A stretch of DNA of 64,000 nucleotides from Acidobacteriota bacterium (GTDB lineage Bacteria; Acidobacteriota; Thermoanaerobaculia; Gp7-AA8; JAHWKK01). Below the pieces are notes generated by a model. That model made no database searches, was not told the DNA's origin, and was given only the letters and a program-made list of their open reading frames with translations. The position numbers were made by a program, and so were the translations under genes. Below are positions 1 through 8,969 of this stretch, one piece after another (the stretch's first letter is position 1; each line of letters starts with the position of its first letter). The stretch is from assembly GCA_019347945.1 (NCBI GenBank), contig JAHWKK010000008.1, forward strand, positions 1 through 64,000. The letters are read 5' to 3'.

Positions 1-293
1 CAGACACGACGACCTCACCGTGACAGCCTTCCGCACCTCGGACGCAGCGGACAACCCCGCCTATGCCGCCGAGACGAAGCTGCCCCCGGCTTCAGCCGGG
101 GGACAGATGGAGATTCCCAGGAAATGTCGAGCCCGCGCCTCGCGGGCGACAGAATCAGACAAGAGGACCTCACCGTGTCAGACTTGCGCAAATCGGACGC
201 AGCGGACAAAGCCGCCGAAGACGGCGACAGTTCTCAGCCCCCGGCTTCAGCCGGGGGACAGAGGCCGGGCCCCAGGAAATGTCTGAGCCCGCT
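1..293. repeat. REP-type palindromic repeat cluster, left edge of window
   Basis: No gene is seen here. The stretch carries two copies of palindrome family A (CCCCCGGC-TTCA-GCCGGGGG, at 83-102 and 238-257). It also has family B copies (GCCCGC-loop-GCGGGC followed by GACAGAAT, at about 131-148 and 287-302) and a family C stem (GCCGCCGAAGACGGC, about 211-226). The block with 'ACAGATGGAGATTCCCAGG' leading into family B recurs at about 1310-1367. The repeats flank a RAYT transposase gene, the usual REP/RAYT arrangement. Confidence 0.85.
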
Positions 294-758
294 TCAGCGG
301 GCGACAGAATCACGTTTCAGAAATTCAGCATTGAATTCGACGCCGTTTGCCTCGAGAAGAGCGGTCAGCTCTTCTTCGAAGGTTTTCCTCTTGTGATGTT
401 CCTTCTGCTGCCGAATGTATCGTTCGACCTCCGCAGTGCGGGACCGGCTCACGCTGAACGCAGCAAATCCACGCTGCCAGCCGGGCCACAGGCTTCCGCG
501 ATAGCGACGGAGCCATTTCGACGAGTTGCCCTTCAGCTTTTCGACGAGCTCTGCAGTCGCCAGGGTCGTCGGCAGGAGGACGAGCAAATGAACGTGATCG
601 CATCCTCCATTGACCGCGAGTAGCCTTGCGTCGAGTGTCCTGCAGATGCCCCCGAGGTAGGGAAACAGGCGCAGCTCGAGCTCGGGTTCGAGCGCAGCCT
701 GACGTCGTTTGGTGGAAAAAACGATGTGATGAAAGATCGCGCTGTAACTGTGCCTCAT
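294..758 (-). CDS. REP-associated tyrosine transposase (RAYT, Y1/IS200-like)
   Basis: The 154-residue protein belongs to the Y1 HUH single-strand transposase family. The HUH motif is visible as 'CDHVHLLVLLP' and the catalytic Tyr as 'YIRQQKEHH', in the expected order. The start chosen is the ATG at 758 (MRHSYSAIFHHIVFSTKRR), because the N-terminal beta strand of the family begins there; upstream in-frame codons lie in repeat DNA. RAYTs are domesticated transposases that cut and move REP hairpins, and this gene sits inside a dense REP cluster. The stop codon lies within the family B palindrome (287-302): the last codons D-S-V-A-R are read from the repeat itself. Function by family is secure; whether it is active now is not known. 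Confidence 0.9.
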   Translation of the reverse strand: MRHSYSAIFHHIVFSTKRRQAALEPELELRLFPYLGGICRTLDARLLAVNGGCDHVHLLVLLPTTLATAELVEKLKGNSSKWLRRYRGSLWPGWQRGFAAFSVSRSRTAEVERYIRQQKEHHKRKTFEEELTALLEANGVEFNAEFLKRDSVAR

Positions 759-839
759 GATTTGTCGCCGGACAAATCGCGCGGGTGGCGTGGACGTTCT
801 AAAGATACCTCGGATGGTGACTCGCGTAAATACCGACGT

Positions 840-1367
840 TCTGTCGCCCGCGAGGCGCGGGCTCGACATCCTCTGCGACGGCTCTCTGTCCCCCGGCTGA
901 AGCCGGGGGCTAAGACCTTTCACCCGCTTGCGCGGGCTGAACAGAGATCAAGATCTCGCTGCCTTCAACGCTGCTGGATTCTTTCGACGTTCTGTCGCCC
1001 GCCTAAGCGGGCTCGACATAGTCTGCGACGTCTCTCTGTCCCCCGGCTGAAGCCGGGGGCTAAGGTCTGTCGCCCGCTTGCGCGGGCTGAATGGAGATCG
1101 AGATCTCGCTGGCTTCAACGGCCGCTGGATTACTTCGGCGTTCTGTCGCCCGCAAACGCGGGCTTGAGAAAAATTCAGGGTTGATCTTTTGGAGCCCGCT
1201 TCAGCGGGCGCCAGAATCCGACAAGAGGACTTCACCGTTTCAGGCTCCTGCATCTCAGCCGCAGCTGACAGAGCCGCCGAAGGCGGCGACAAAGCCCCCG
1301 GCTTCAGCCGGGGGACAGATGGAGATTCCCAGGAAATGTCGAGCCCGCGCCTCGCGGGCGACAGAAT
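840..1367. repeat. REP-type palindromic repeat cluster, right of the RAYT gene
   Basis: Alternating family B (about 845-863, 918-932, 998-1013, 1070-1086, 1147-1162, 1195-1210, 1342-1359) and family A palindromes (890-909, 1040-1059, 1295-1314), plus a family C stem at about 1270-1290. Orientation flips around 1190: the left copies read GTCGCCCGC..., the right copies read ...GCGGGCGACAG. Two units, about 840-960 and 990-1110, look like tandem duplicates (family B, spacer, family A, then 'CGCTTGCGCGGGCTGAA'). No gene is seen between 759 and 1532 apart from the RAYT tail remnant listed separately. Confidence 0.85.
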
Positions 1368-1435
1368 TACGTTTCGGAAATTCAGCATTGAATTCGACGC
1401 CGTTTGCCTCGAGAAGAGCGATCAGCTCTTCTTCG
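1360..1435 (-). pseudogene. Remnant of a second RAYT gene (3' end only)
   Basis: These 76 bases match 303-378, the last 25 codons of the intact RAYT, with only a few substitutions, and keep the frame (reverse-strand reading 'ALLEANGVEFNAEFPKRNS'). Homology stops abruptly after CTTCTTCG. Beyond that point the sequence leads into the surA-like gene upstream region. As in the intact copy, the coding end abuts a family B palindrome (1342-1359). The fragment is best read as a truncated RAYT copy or as a RAYT end carried along during REP spread. Confidence 0.7.
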
Positions 1436-1520
1436 CGTCCGCTCGAATGAATGAGATTCTTGCCCGACGTGAATGGAGTCGACACCAAACCTCCAACCCC
1501 TGGTCCCGCGGCATTGCCGG

Positions 1521-1526
1521 TACAAT
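1521..1526 (+). promoter_or_regulatory. Candidate -10 box (TACAAT), predicts a leaderless surA-like mRNA
   Basis: TACAAT lies 6 nt before the ATG at 1533, so transcription would begin at or next to the start codon. No Shine-Dalgarno sequence is seen. The same geometry recurs at 46953, 50184 and 51503. No clear -35 is visible. Confidence 0.45.
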
Positions 1527-1532
1527 ATCCCC

Positions 1533-2171
1533 ATGAGACTCGCACGTTTGGCGATCGTTGCATGGGCGCTCGGTCTGACGGCCGTGCCGGCTTCCGGGGT
1601 GATCATCGACAGGATTGCCGCGACGGTCGACGATCAACCGATCACGACGAGCGAGATCGACCAGTTCGCCATCGTCCGGATCATCGAGCGGCGCGAAGGG
1701 GAAGGGGAAGACGAGTATCGCCGTCGGATCCTCGACTACATGATCGCCCAGATCCTGAGGGCTCGGGACGTCAACCGGTTCGGCTCCGCGGAGGTGTCGA
1801 CCGAGGACATCGCGAACGAGATCGCGGAGATCCGGAGCCGCTTTTCGAGTCCCGAAGGGCTGGAGGCTGCACTCGCCGAGGCAGAGATGACGATGCCGCA
1901 GCTCGAGGCGGTCGTCCGCCGGAATCTGCAGGTGGAGGCGTTCATCGCCGAGCGCTTTTCGCCGATGATCTTCGTTTCGCTCGAGGATATCGAGCGGTAC
2001 TATCAGGATGTCTGGATCGACGATCGGATCGAGCGCGGTGCCGAGATTCTTCCGCTGGGAACGGTTCGCGAGGAGATTCGAGCGATCCTCAAATCCACCA
2101 GACTCGACGAAGAGGTCGGTCGCTGGACCACGGAGCTCCGCGGGCGTGCCGATATCGACGTTTACCTCTAG
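1533..2171 (+). CDS. SurA N-terminal-domain periplasmic chaperone-like protein
   Basis: 212 residues. A signal peptide (MRLARLAIVAWALGLTAVPASG) is followed by 'IIDRIAATVDDQPITTSEID', which resembles the SurA/PpiD N-terminal hallmark (R-x-x-A-x-V-x-x-x-x-I-T-x-S-E). Helical segments follow. No parvulin rotamase domain is present, so this would be a chaperone-only relative that binds unfolded outer-membrane proteins. The ATG at 1533 was chosen over an upstream in-frame start at 1473 because it begins the signal peptide and fits the -10 box. It lies immediately upstream of hrcA in the same direction (66-bp gap). The assignment rests on the N-terminal motif; the rest of the protein is divergent. 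Confidence 0.7.
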   Translation: MRLARLAIVAWALGLTAVPASGVIIDRIAATVDDQPITTSEIDQFAIVRIIERREGEGEDEYRRRILDYMIAQILRARDVNRFGSAEVSTEDIANEIAEIRSRFSSPEGLEAALAEAEMTMPQLEAVVRRNLQVEAFIAERFSPMIFVSLEDIERYYQDVWIDDRIERGAEILPLGTVREEIRAILKSTRLDEEVGRWTTELRGRADIDVYL

Positions 2172-2237
2172 TTTTGCGACGGAATCGCAGGGCGAGCCGC
2201 GGTTGTTTTCCGAACGCGAGTCGAAGACAGCAGGAAA

Positions 2238-3305
2238 ATGGGAACCAGGCCAGACAGCAACCTCGATGACAGGCACCGGGAGGTCCTCCGGCAGCTGATC
2301 CTCACGCACGTGACCACCGGTGAGCCGGTCTCGTCGCGAGCGCTCGCCCGATCGGGACGGTTCGACCTTTCGGCTGCGACTCTGAGGAACGCGATGGCGG
2401 ATCTCGAGGAGCTCGGGTTTCTGGCACATCGGCACACCTCGGGAGGGAGGGTCCCCTCCGAGAGCGGATATCGCTACTTCATCGATCACCTGATGCGCTC
2501 CCGCGAGATCAGCGACCGGGACCGCCGTACGATCGAAGGGGAGCTCGAGGGCACGAGCGATCTCGATGAGATGCTTCGAGTGGTCTCGCGGCTTCTGACC
2601 CGCCTCACCGATCAGGTCGGCGTAGTGTTCATGCCGGGGTTGATGAAACTAGCGATCCGGTCGGTTGACCTGATCCCGGTCGGCCGCCAGAAGGTGATGT
2701 GCGTGATCGTAGGGCTCAATGGCCTGGTTCTTCATCGTGTCGTCGATGTTTCCTTCGACGGGAACAGGGATGAGCTCAGGAGAATCTCGAACCGGATCAC
2801 GCAGGAGTACAGTGGGTTCACACTCGCCGATGTCCGGACGAATCTCGAAAGGCTTCTCGAGCACGAGAAGACTCGATATGACTTCGAAGTCCGGCGGATG
2901 GCCGCGCTCGGGATCGAGGTCATCGAGGATGCCGCTCCGGCGGCCGACGCGCTCTGGATCGAGGGGACCGCGTCGATCGTGAACAAGCCGGAGTTCTCCG
3001 ATGCGGAATCGATGAGAAAGGCTCTCGGGGCCCTGGAGGAGAAGGAAAAACTCGTCGAGATTCTCAACGCGTTTCTCGATGAGGCCGACCGAAAGGCTGT
3101 TCTCGGGTCGGAAAGTTCGTACACTGGAGACCACAACTTCGGTCTGGTGGCGGCCCGGTACGGGTATGATCACGTTCCGATGGGGCTTCTGGGGGTCATC
3201 GGGCCTGTCAGAATGCCGTACGCGAAAGTCACGCCGCTGATCGAATACCTGGGCGAATCACTGAGTCGGAAGATGAAGGAACGAAGTGTGGAGGTGCTGG
3301 TTTGA
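2238..3305 (+). CDS. hrcA: Heat-inducible transcription repressor HrcA
   Basis: 355 residues, typical HrcA length. The N-terminal winged helix covers about residues 8-75 ('LDDRHREVLRQLILTHV', 'EPVSSRALA', 'LSAATLRNAMADLEELGFL', 'HTSGGRVPSESGYRYFID'). A GAF-like and dimerisation region ends in 'IGPVRMPYAKVTPLIEYL', the family C-terminal signature. HrcA represses dnaK/groE operons by binding CIRCE inverted repeats and needs GroEL to stay folded. It is first in the hrcA-grpE-dnaK-dnaJ cluster. I find no CIRCE-like TTAGCACTC-N9-GAGTGCTAA upstream of it or of the preceding gene, so its operator may be diverged or elsewhere. Confidence 0.96.
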   Translation: MGTRPDSNLDDRHREVLRQLILTHVTTGEPVSSRALARSGRFDLSAATLRNAMADLEELGFLAHRHTSGGRVPSESGYRYFIDHLMRSREISDRDRRTIEGELEGTSDLDEMLRVVSRLLTRLTDQVGVVFMPGLMKLAIRSVDLIPVGRQKVMCVIVGLNGLVLHRVVDVSFDGNRDELRRISNRITQEYSGFTLADVRTNLERLLEHEKTRYDFEVRRMAALGIEVIEDAAPAADALWIEGTASIVNKPEFSDAESMRKALGALEEKEKLVEILNAFLDEADRKAVLGSESSYTGDHNFGLVAARYGYDHVPMGLLGVIGPVRMPYAKVTPLIEYLGESLSRKMKERSVEVLV

Positions 3306-3973
3306 CGGATGACACTCGGCGTCCCGACGGCGATGATCCGGACGACGATGACGACGTCCACGTGCTCGAGGAGCCGGAGGGTACGAGCTACGACGACATT
3401 CTGCGAGAGCTCGAGGACCGTGGGGGAGAGGCCGAGTCGGAAGGCGAATCGGGAGTCCAGCCGATCGACGAGGCACCGAAGCCGCCGCTCGAAGTCGATC
3501 AGCTCGCCGCGGAACGAGCCGAGCTCCACGATCGTTGGCTCCGCACCCGCGCGGACTTCGACAATTACCGCAAGCGTGCCGAGCGCGACAAGCGGGATAG
3601 CTACGATCAGGCCGTGATCGCCACGGTCCGGACCTTTCTTCCGGTCGTGGACAATCTCGACCGCGCGCTCGACAGCGCCCGCCAGCACGATGCGGCTGGA
3701 GCCCTCCTGGAGGGGATCGAGATGATCCGGTTTCAGCTCGACGAGATTCTTCTCTCGCTCGGTGTCGAGTCCGTCGACCCGCTCGGAGAGAGTTTCGATC
3801 CGGAGCTTCATGAAGCGATTGCCAGGGAGGCGCGCGACGATGTTGCTCCACATCAGATCGTCGACGTCATTCAAAAGGGCTACAAGCTTCGTGGCAGACT
3901 CGTTCGTCCGGCGATGGTGAGGGTTGCGGTCGGAGCCGATCGCGATTCCGACGAAAGCAAGGATCAGCCCTAG
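3302..3973 (+). CDS. grpE: Nucleotide exchange factor GrpE
   Basis: 223 residues. A very acidic disordered N-terminus (DDPDDDDDVHVLEEPEG) precedes the long coiled-coil helix ('RTRADFDNYRKRAERDKRD'), a four-helix region and the beta domain ending 'GYKLRGRLVRPAMVRVAVG', the GrpE signature. It accelerates ADP release from DnaK. The start is a TTG at 3302 overlapping the hrcA stop (TTGA). This is the only start that keeps the full N-terminus and implies translational coupling to hrcA. dnaK follows 9 bp downstream. Confidence 0.96.
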   Translation: MTDDTRRPDGDDPDDDDDVHVLEEPEGTSYDDILRELEDRGGEAESEGESGVQPIDEAPKPPLEVDQLAAERAELHDRWLRTRADFDNYRKRAERDKRDSYDQAVIATVRTFLPVVDNLDRALDSARQHDAAGALLEGIEMIRFQLDEILLSLGVESVDPLGESFDPELHEAIAREARDDVAPHQIVDVIQKGYKLRGRLVRPAMVRVAVGADRDSDESKDQP

Positions 3974-3982
3974 GGCGCCGGG

Positions 3983-5830
3983 ATGGCGAAGATCATCGGA
4001 ATCGACCTCGGCACGACGAACTCGTGTGTGGCGACCATCAGCGTTACCGAGCCGCAGGTGATCGCGAACCGCGAGGGGAGCAGAACCACTCCGTCGGTCG
4101 TCGGCTTCATCGAAGACGGTGACCGGCTCGTGGGCCAGATCGCGAAGCGTCAGGCCATCACGAATCCGTTCAATACCGTCTTCGCGATCAAACGGCTGAT
4201 CGGCCGGAAGTTCGACTCCGACGAGACCAGGCACGCCATCGAGATGATGCCCTACCAGATCGTCAGCGCTCCCAACGGCGACGTCAAGGTGCGGATCAGG
4301 AACAGAGAGTACTCGGCCGAGGAAATCTCTTCGTTCGTTCTGAAGGAGATCAAGGATTCGGCGGAGGAGACCCTCGGTGAGGAGATCAGCGAGGCGATCA
4401 TCACCGTCCCCGCCTACTTCGACGACTCGCAGCGACAGGCCACTCGTGACGCCGGCCGCATCGCCGGTCTCGACGTCCTTCGAATCATCAACGAGCCGAC
4501 CGCCGCTGCGCTGGCCTACGGGCTGGAGAACCGCAGTGATCAGACCATCGCCGTTTACGACCTCGGAGGCGGCACCTTCGACATCTCGATTCTCCGGATC
4601 TCCGGCGGGCTCTTCGAGGTTCTTGCCACCTCGGGTGATACCTATCTCGGCGGCGAGGACTTCGACAGAGCAATCATCGACTGGCTCGTGGCCGGCTTCA
4701 AAGAGGAGACGGGAGTCGATCTGCGCGAAGATCGCATGGCACTTCAGCGCCTCAAGGAAGCTTCGGAGAAGGCGAAAGCCGAGCTCTCGTCGACGGAGGA
4801 GTCGAGGATCACCCTCCCGTTCATTTCCGCCGACGAGGGAGGTCCCAAGCATCTCAATCGGGTTCTCACACGGGAAACGCTCGAGGAGCTGGTCGAACCT
4901 CTCGTGCAGCGGACCGTCAAGCCGAGCGAGGACGCCCTCAAGCAGGCCGGCATCGATAAATCCGCGATCGACGAAGTGATTCTCGTCGGGGGTCAAACGC
5001 GGATGCCGCGCGTCATGCGACTCGTCGAGGAGGTATTCGGCCGCGAGCCGAACCGCTCGATCAACCCCGACGAGGTCGTCGCCATCGGAGCGGCCGTCCA
5101 GGGAGGCATTCTCGCCGGCGAAGTCACCGACATGGTGCTGCTCGACGTTACGCCGCTGTCGCTCGGCATCGAGACTCAGGGCGGGCTCTTCACGAGAATC
5201 ATCGAGAGAAACTCGACGATCCCCACGAAGAACTCACTCGTCTTCACGACCGTCAGCGACAACCAGAACAAGGTGCAGATCCACGTTCTTCAGGGCGAGC
5301 GTGAGTTCTCGAAGGAGAACAAGTCGCTCGGCAAGTTCGATCTGATCGGTGTCCCTCCGGCGCCGCGAGGAGTTCCGCAGATCGAAGTGACCTTCGCCAT
5401 CGACTCGAACGGCATGGTCAACGTCACCGCCAGAGACCAGGCCACCGGTCAGGAAACGGGTGTCCAGATCAATCCGGCCGGCGGACTCAGCGAGGACGAG
5501 ATCGAGAAAATCGTAGGCGAGGCGGAACAATACTCGCGCGATGATGCTTCTCGTCGTGAATTGAGGCAGTTGCAGAACAAACTCGAAGGAATGATCTACA
5601 CCAATGAGAAGGTCTTTCGCGAGTTCGGAAAGCTTCTCTCCAAGGAAGACCGGGAGAAGGTCGAGAAGGTCATCGCCGCGGCCAGGACGCGCGTCGCCAG
5701 CGAGTCGCGCCAGAAGATGAACGACGCGATGTTCGAACTGCAGAGTGCATCCCGAATCCTGACCGAGGTGATGCTCTACAACCCCTCGAAGGGCTTCACC
5801 GCTTCAGACACCAAAGAAGAAGAATCCTGA
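3983..5830 (+). CDS. dnaK: Molecular chaperone DnaK (Hsp70)
   Basis: 615 residues. The ATPase domain shows '[13 protein letters not shown]' (residues 5-17), '[13 protein letters not shown]' and '[13 protein letters not shown]'. The interdomain linker and start of the substrate domain are seen at '[17 protein letters not shown]', then the beta-sandwich '[19 protein letters not shown]' and the helical lid. The C-terminus is short (ASDTKEEES) and lacks the Gly/Gln-rich tail and EEVD-like end of many DnaKs, giving a slightly short protein. ATP-driven folding with GrpE and DnaJ encoded on either side; spacing to dnaJ is only 4 bp. Confidence 0.98.
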   Translation: MAKIIGIDLGTTNSCVATISVTEPQVIANREGSRTTPSVVGFIEDGDRLVGQIAKRQAITNPFNTVFAIKRLIGRKFDSDETRHAIEMMPYQIVSAPNGDVKVRIRNREYSAEEISSFVLKEIKDSAEETLGEEISEAIITVPAYFDDSQRQATRDAGRIAGLDVLRIINEPTAAALAYGLENRSDQTIAVYDLGGGTFDISILRISGGLFEVLATSGDTYLGGEDFDRAIIDWLVAGFKEETGVDLREDRMALQRLKEASEKAKAELSSTEESRITLPFISADEGGPKHLNRVLTRETLEELVEPLVQRTVKPSEDALKQAGIDKSAIDEVILVGGQTRMPRVMRLVEEVFGREPNRSINPDEVVAIGAAVQGGILAGEVTDMVLLDVTPLSLGIETQGGLFTRIIERNSTIPTKNSLVFTTVSDNQNKVQIHVLQGEREFSKENKSLGKFDLIGVPPAPRGVPQIEVTFAIDSNGMVNVTARDQATGQETGVQINPAGGLSEDEIEKIVGEAEQYSRDDASRRELRQLQNKLEGMIYTNEKVFREFGKLLSKEDREKVEKVIAAARTRVASESRQKMNDAMFELQSASRILTEVMLYNPSKGFTASDTKEEES

Positions 5831-5834
5831 GACG

Positions 5835-6953
5835 ATGCCGACGACTGCAAAGAGAGATTATTACGAAGTCCTGAGGGTCACCCGCGACGCTTCGCAGGCG
5901 GAGATCAAGAAGGCCTACAGAAAGCTCGCGCTCGAGCTTCATCCCGACAAGAACCCTGATAACCCGCACGCGGAGGAGGCGTTCAAGGAAGCCTCCGAAG
6001 CGTACTCCGTCCTCTCGGATTCGGACAAACGATCCCGCTACGACCGCTTCGGACACCAGGGCGTCGATGGAGCGGGCGTCAACTTCGATCCCTCGCAGTT
6101 CACCGACTTCGCCGACATCCTCGGCGACCTGTTCGGCTTTGGCGACATCTTCGGCGGTGGCCGCGGCCGCGGAGGAAGAACACGGAAGGGAGCCGACCTT
6201 CGATTCGATCTCGAGATCTCGTTCGAGGAGGCGGTGTTCGGCAAGGAAGAATCGATCGACATCGTCCGAAGCGCGAACTGCGAAACCTGCGAAGGTTCCG
6301 GCTCGAGACCCGGAACCGATCCCATCGTGTGCCGTGGCTGTGGGGGATCGGGACAGATCCGCTATACCCAGGGGTTTTTCGCAATGGCCCGGCCATGCCC
6401 TAACTGCGGCGGCGCAGGGAGAGTCATCGAGGATCCGTGCAACGATTGCGACGGCGCGGGAAGAATCCGGCGAGCCGACACGATCTCGGTCCGAATCCCG
6501 GCAGGTGTCGACACCGGAACCCGGCTGCGCATCGCCGGCGCGGGCGATGCCGGGAGCTCCGGCGGACCTCCCGGCGATCTCTACGTCTTTCTCCACGTTC
6601 GCCCGCACGATTCGTTCATCCGGAAGGATTACGACATCCACTCCGAGGTCCGGCTTTCCTACACGCAGGCAGTTCTCGGGGCGGAGATCGTTGTTCCGAC
6701 GGTACACGGCGAGGAGAAGATCCGGATCCCTCCGGGGACGCAGCCCGGCAAACGCTTTCGCCTCCGCGACAAGGGCGTCCCGCACGTGAACGGCCGCAAC
6801 ACCGGGGATCACTGGGCTCACGTCCAGATCTACGTCCCGACGAATCTCAGCAGCGAGCAGCGGGCCGCTCTCGAAAGGCTCGCTTCGGTCGAAGGCGAAG
6901 TTCCTCCCCCGAGGGAAAGCTTTCTCGACCGCCTGCGCAATCTGCTTCTCTGA
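5835..6953 (+). CDS. dnaJ: Chaperone protein DnaJ (Hsp40)
   Basis: 372 residues in canonical order: J domain (residues 8-73) with HPD at 36-38; Gly/Phe region (about 75-120, [15 protein letters not shown]); zinc-binding domain with four CxxCxGxG repeats (C149/C152, C166/C169, C188/C191, C202/C205); and C-terminal substrate-binding beta domains ending near residue 360. It stimulates DnaK ATPase and delivers clients. All zinc ligands and the HPD are intact. The gene ends 11 bp before prmA in the same direction. Confidence 0.98.
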   Translation: MPTTAKRDYYEVLRVTRDASQAEIKKAYRKLALELHPDKNPDNPHAEEAFKEASEAYSVLSDSDKRSRYDRFGHQGVDGAGVNFDPSQFTDFADILGDLFGFGDIFGGGRGRGGRTRKGADLRFDLEISFEEAVFGKEESIDIVRSANCETCEGSGSRPGTDPIVCRGCGGSGQIRYTQGFFAMARPCPNCGGAGRVIEDPCNDCDGAGRIRRADTISVRIPAGVDTGTRLRIAGAGDAGSSGGPPGDLYVFLHVRPHDSFIRKDYDIHSEVRLSYTQAVLGAEIVVPTVHGEEKIRIPPGTQPGKRFRLRDKGVPHVNGRNTGDHWAHVQIYVPTNLSSEQRAALERLASVEGEVPPPRESFLDRLRNLLL

Positions 6954-6964
6954 GCGGCGGCGCA

Positions 6965-7813
6965 ATGTTCGTCGCCCGGATCACCTACACTCCGGCACCT
7001 GGAAGCGATACCGCGGTGGAATCAGTCCTCTTTCTGAGCGAGTGCCGTGGCTCCTCGATCTCCGGATCGGAAACGACGACGATCGTTCGGATGTACTTCG
7101 ACACGGAAGCCGCGCGTTCGGAGGCGATCCGGCTTCTTCGGAAACGGAGCGAGCTGACGATCGAGAATCTCGAGGAAGCCGAGGTCGACTGGCTCGACCT
7201 CTACGAACAGTCGCTCGAGCCGATCGCGATCGGCCGCCGCTGGATCGTCGTGCCGCGCGCCGGCCTCGCCCCGCCGACCGATCGCGAGATCCTCGTCATT
7301 CCTCAGGAACGAGCCTTCGGAACCGGGTCCCATGCAACGACGGCGCTCTGCCTGCAGATGATCGAGGAGATCGACGTACGCGACAGGAACTGTCTCGACG
7401 TCGGAACGGGGAGCGCGATTCTGGCGATCGCGCTCGACCGGCTGCGCGCAGCCTGCGTCGTCGCCTTCGACCTCGATCCGGAAGCTCTCGGACCGATGAA
7501 GGGGAACATCGCGGTCAACGAAGCATCGAGAACGTTTCCGTTCGTCGGTGGACTCGACGCCCTTTCGCGAAGCACCCGATTCGACGTCGTGGTCATGAAC
7601 ATCCTGCCTCACGTCATCATCCCGATGCTTCCCGCGCTCGTCTCCCGCCTTCGACCGGGCGGCGCGGTCGTCCTTTCCGGGGTGATCGAGAGCGAGATCG
7701 CGGCGGTCACGACCGCGGCGACCGGGGCGGGTCTCCTGCTGATCGATCAGCGCCGCGAGGGGGAGTGGTGGGCGGGGCGGTACGGAGGGTGGCCGGCTAC
7801 CGGTAACCGGTGA
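6965..7813 (+). CDS. prmA: Ribosomal protein L11 methyltransferase PrmA
   Basis: 282 residues. PrmA trimethylates ribosomal protein L11 using SAM. Hallmarks: 'AFGTGSHATTALCL' (family AFGTGxHxTT), SAM motif I 'CLDVGTGSAILAIA', acidic loop 'VAFDLDPEA', and 'VVMNILPHVIIPML' corresponding to the PrmA N-I-L motif. The N-terminal substrate-recruitment domain is the first 100 or so residues and is divergent. The ATG at 6965 sits 11 bp after dnaJ, a common arrangement. The last residues (PATGNR) are read from a CCGGTAACCGG short repeat, so the exact C-terminus may have been changed by repeat insertion. Confidence 0.9.
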   Translation: MFVARITYTPAPGSDTAVESVLFLSECRGSSISGSETTTIVRMYFDTEAARSEAIRLLRKRSELTIENLEEAEVDWLDLYEQSLEPIAIGRRWIVVPRAGLAPPTDREILVIPQERAFGTGSHATTALCLQMIEEIDVRDRNCLDVGTGSAILAIALDRLRAACVVAFDLDPEALGPMKGNIAVNEASRTFPFVGGLDALSRSTRFDVVVMNILPHVIIPMLPALVSRLRPGGAVVLSGVIESEIAAVTTAATGAGLLLIDQRREGEWWAGRYGGWPATGNR

Positions 7814-7818
7814 TCATT

Positions 7819-8148
7819 CTGTCGCCCGCTGAAGCGGGCTTCACAGAGAAGGGCATCGCGTTTCTGTCCCCCGGCTGAAGCCGGGGGCCAAGGCCTGACG
7901 CCGTCTTCGGCGGCTTCATCAGCTTCGTCGGTTCCTTCGATCCTTGGGAAATCGCTCGGTCGCGTTTTTCCTGTCGCCCGCTGAAGCGGGCTTCACGGAG
8001 AAGGGCATCGCGTTTCTGTCCCCCGGCTGAAGCCGGGGGCTAAGGTCTGACGCCGCCTTCGGCGGCTTTGTCAGCTTCGTCGATTACTTCGATCCTGGCG
8101 AAATCGCTCGGTCGCGTTTTTTCTGTCGCCCGCTCGGCGGGCTTGAGA
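7819..8148. repeat. 152-bp tandem repeat built of REP palindromes
   Basis: Two near-identical 152-bp units (7819-7970 and 7971-8122) are followed by a partial third (8123-8148). Each unit holds family B (CTGTCGCCCGCTGAAGCGGG), a family A palindrome (7868-7887; 8020-8039), a family C stem (GACGCCGCCTTCGGCGGC) and the tail AAATCGCTCGGTCGCGTTTTT. Differences between units are scattered point changes. No gene is seen between 7814 and 8516. Confidence 0.9.
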
Positions 8149-8304
8149 AGAAAACTTAGCGACAGCCGGAGTCGGGAAGCATCGCGCGACGCTCTCCTCC
8201 AATTCAGAGCCTTTCGCGCGATGATCCCATTCGGGCAGCAACTCCAGAGGGCGACAGAATCTGAGCCATTTCAGACACGATATATCTAAGCGCGATGCTA
8301 TCTC

Positions 8305-8516
8305 GTCAGATCAGCCCGCGCGAGCGGGCGACAGGTCTTAGCCCCCGGCTTCAGCCGGGGGACAGAAGTAGCGCGAAAAGGATGTCGAGCCCGCTTCGGC
8401 GGGTGACAGACAGTCGGCGAGCTTCCTGGGCGTCGCAAGCTCGCCGCCGCCACGATGGGGCACGAGCATCGAACCTGCAACCGGCAACCGGCAACTGACA
8501 ACCGGCAACCCGCTTC
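8305..8516. repeat. REP palindromes followed by CCGGCAAC short-period repeat
   Basis: A family B copy at about 8312-8328, family A at 8342-8361 and family B again at about 8389-8404 (with a GCGGGT variant). A degenerate CCGGCAAC-type tandem run follows at about 8471-8513, abutting the 3' end of the minus-strand Spy-like gene. The stretch 8149-8304 shows no gene or repeat that I can identify. Confidence 0.75.
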
Positions 8517-8969
8517 TCAGTGCGGTCGTCGAGAGCGGCGCCGATGCCGGGGATCTTCCCGATGCTCCATTCGCTCGTGAATCGCGGTCCTGATCCGGCG
8601 CCACTGTTCCGTCGTGAGTACCGTGCGGAAGTCCACCAGCAGGGCCAGTTCCCGCTCGAAGAGAGCGGCGCGGGCCTCGCTGACCTCGGCCGCTGCCTCT
8701 AGAATCGCGCTCCGATCGAGATGATCGCTGTCGAGCAGACCACGCAAAACGACGGTGGCTTTTTCGAGATCCGCCTTCCGGTCGATCAGCTCTGCGGCCG
8801 AGCGATGAAAAATCCCGTCCAGCTCCTCCTGCTGTTCGGCAGAGAGGCCGAGCTTCGCGGCGGTACGAGGGTTGGACCACCATTTTCCGGGCGGAAGCCC
8901 GAACGACTGCGCGTAAAGCGATCCCGTCAGAATCAGCAGTGTGAAGGCGAGTAGTGCGTGTCGTTTCAT
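8517..8969 (-). CDS. Spy/CpxP-like periplasmic LTxxQ protein
   Basis: 150 residues. A cleavable signal peptide (MKRHALLAFTLLILTGSLYAQ) precedes a helical protein with the pattern 'LGLSAEQQEELDGIF' and a terminal 'LTTEQWRRIRTAIHERM', the LTxxQ motif of the Spy/CpxP/heavy-metal-resistance (CnrR/ZraP-like) family. These periplasmic proteins act as ATP-independent chaperones or metal sensors. The C-terminus is strongly basic (HRRRSRRPH). It overlaps the upstream anti-sigma gene by 4 bp (8966-8969) and is the third gene of a sigma/anti-sigma operon, so it is probably a regulator or target of that stress response. Confidence 0.75.
   Translation of the reverse strand: MKRHALLAFTLLILTGSLYAQSFGLPPGKWWSNPRTAAKLGLSAEQQEELDGIFHRSAAELIDRKADLEKATVVLRGLLDSDHLDRSAILEAAAEVSEARAALFERELALLVDFRTVLTTEQWRRIRTAIHERMEHREDPRHRRRSRRPH

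Noticed and set aside
1-1440. CRISPR array
   Set aside because: Repeats are palindromic REP elements of variable spacing and alternating orientation, without uniform spacers; no cas genes in the window.
2172-2237. CIRCE-like operator upstream of hrcA
   Set aside because: No TTAGCACTC-N9-GAGTGCTAA or convincing half-site pair is visible there or before the surA-like gene.
3170-4996. Long minus-strand open frame antisense to grpE and dnaK
   Set aside because: The plus strand encodes clearly recognisable GrpE and DnaK; the antisense frame has no domain and is a by-product of GC-rich codon bias.
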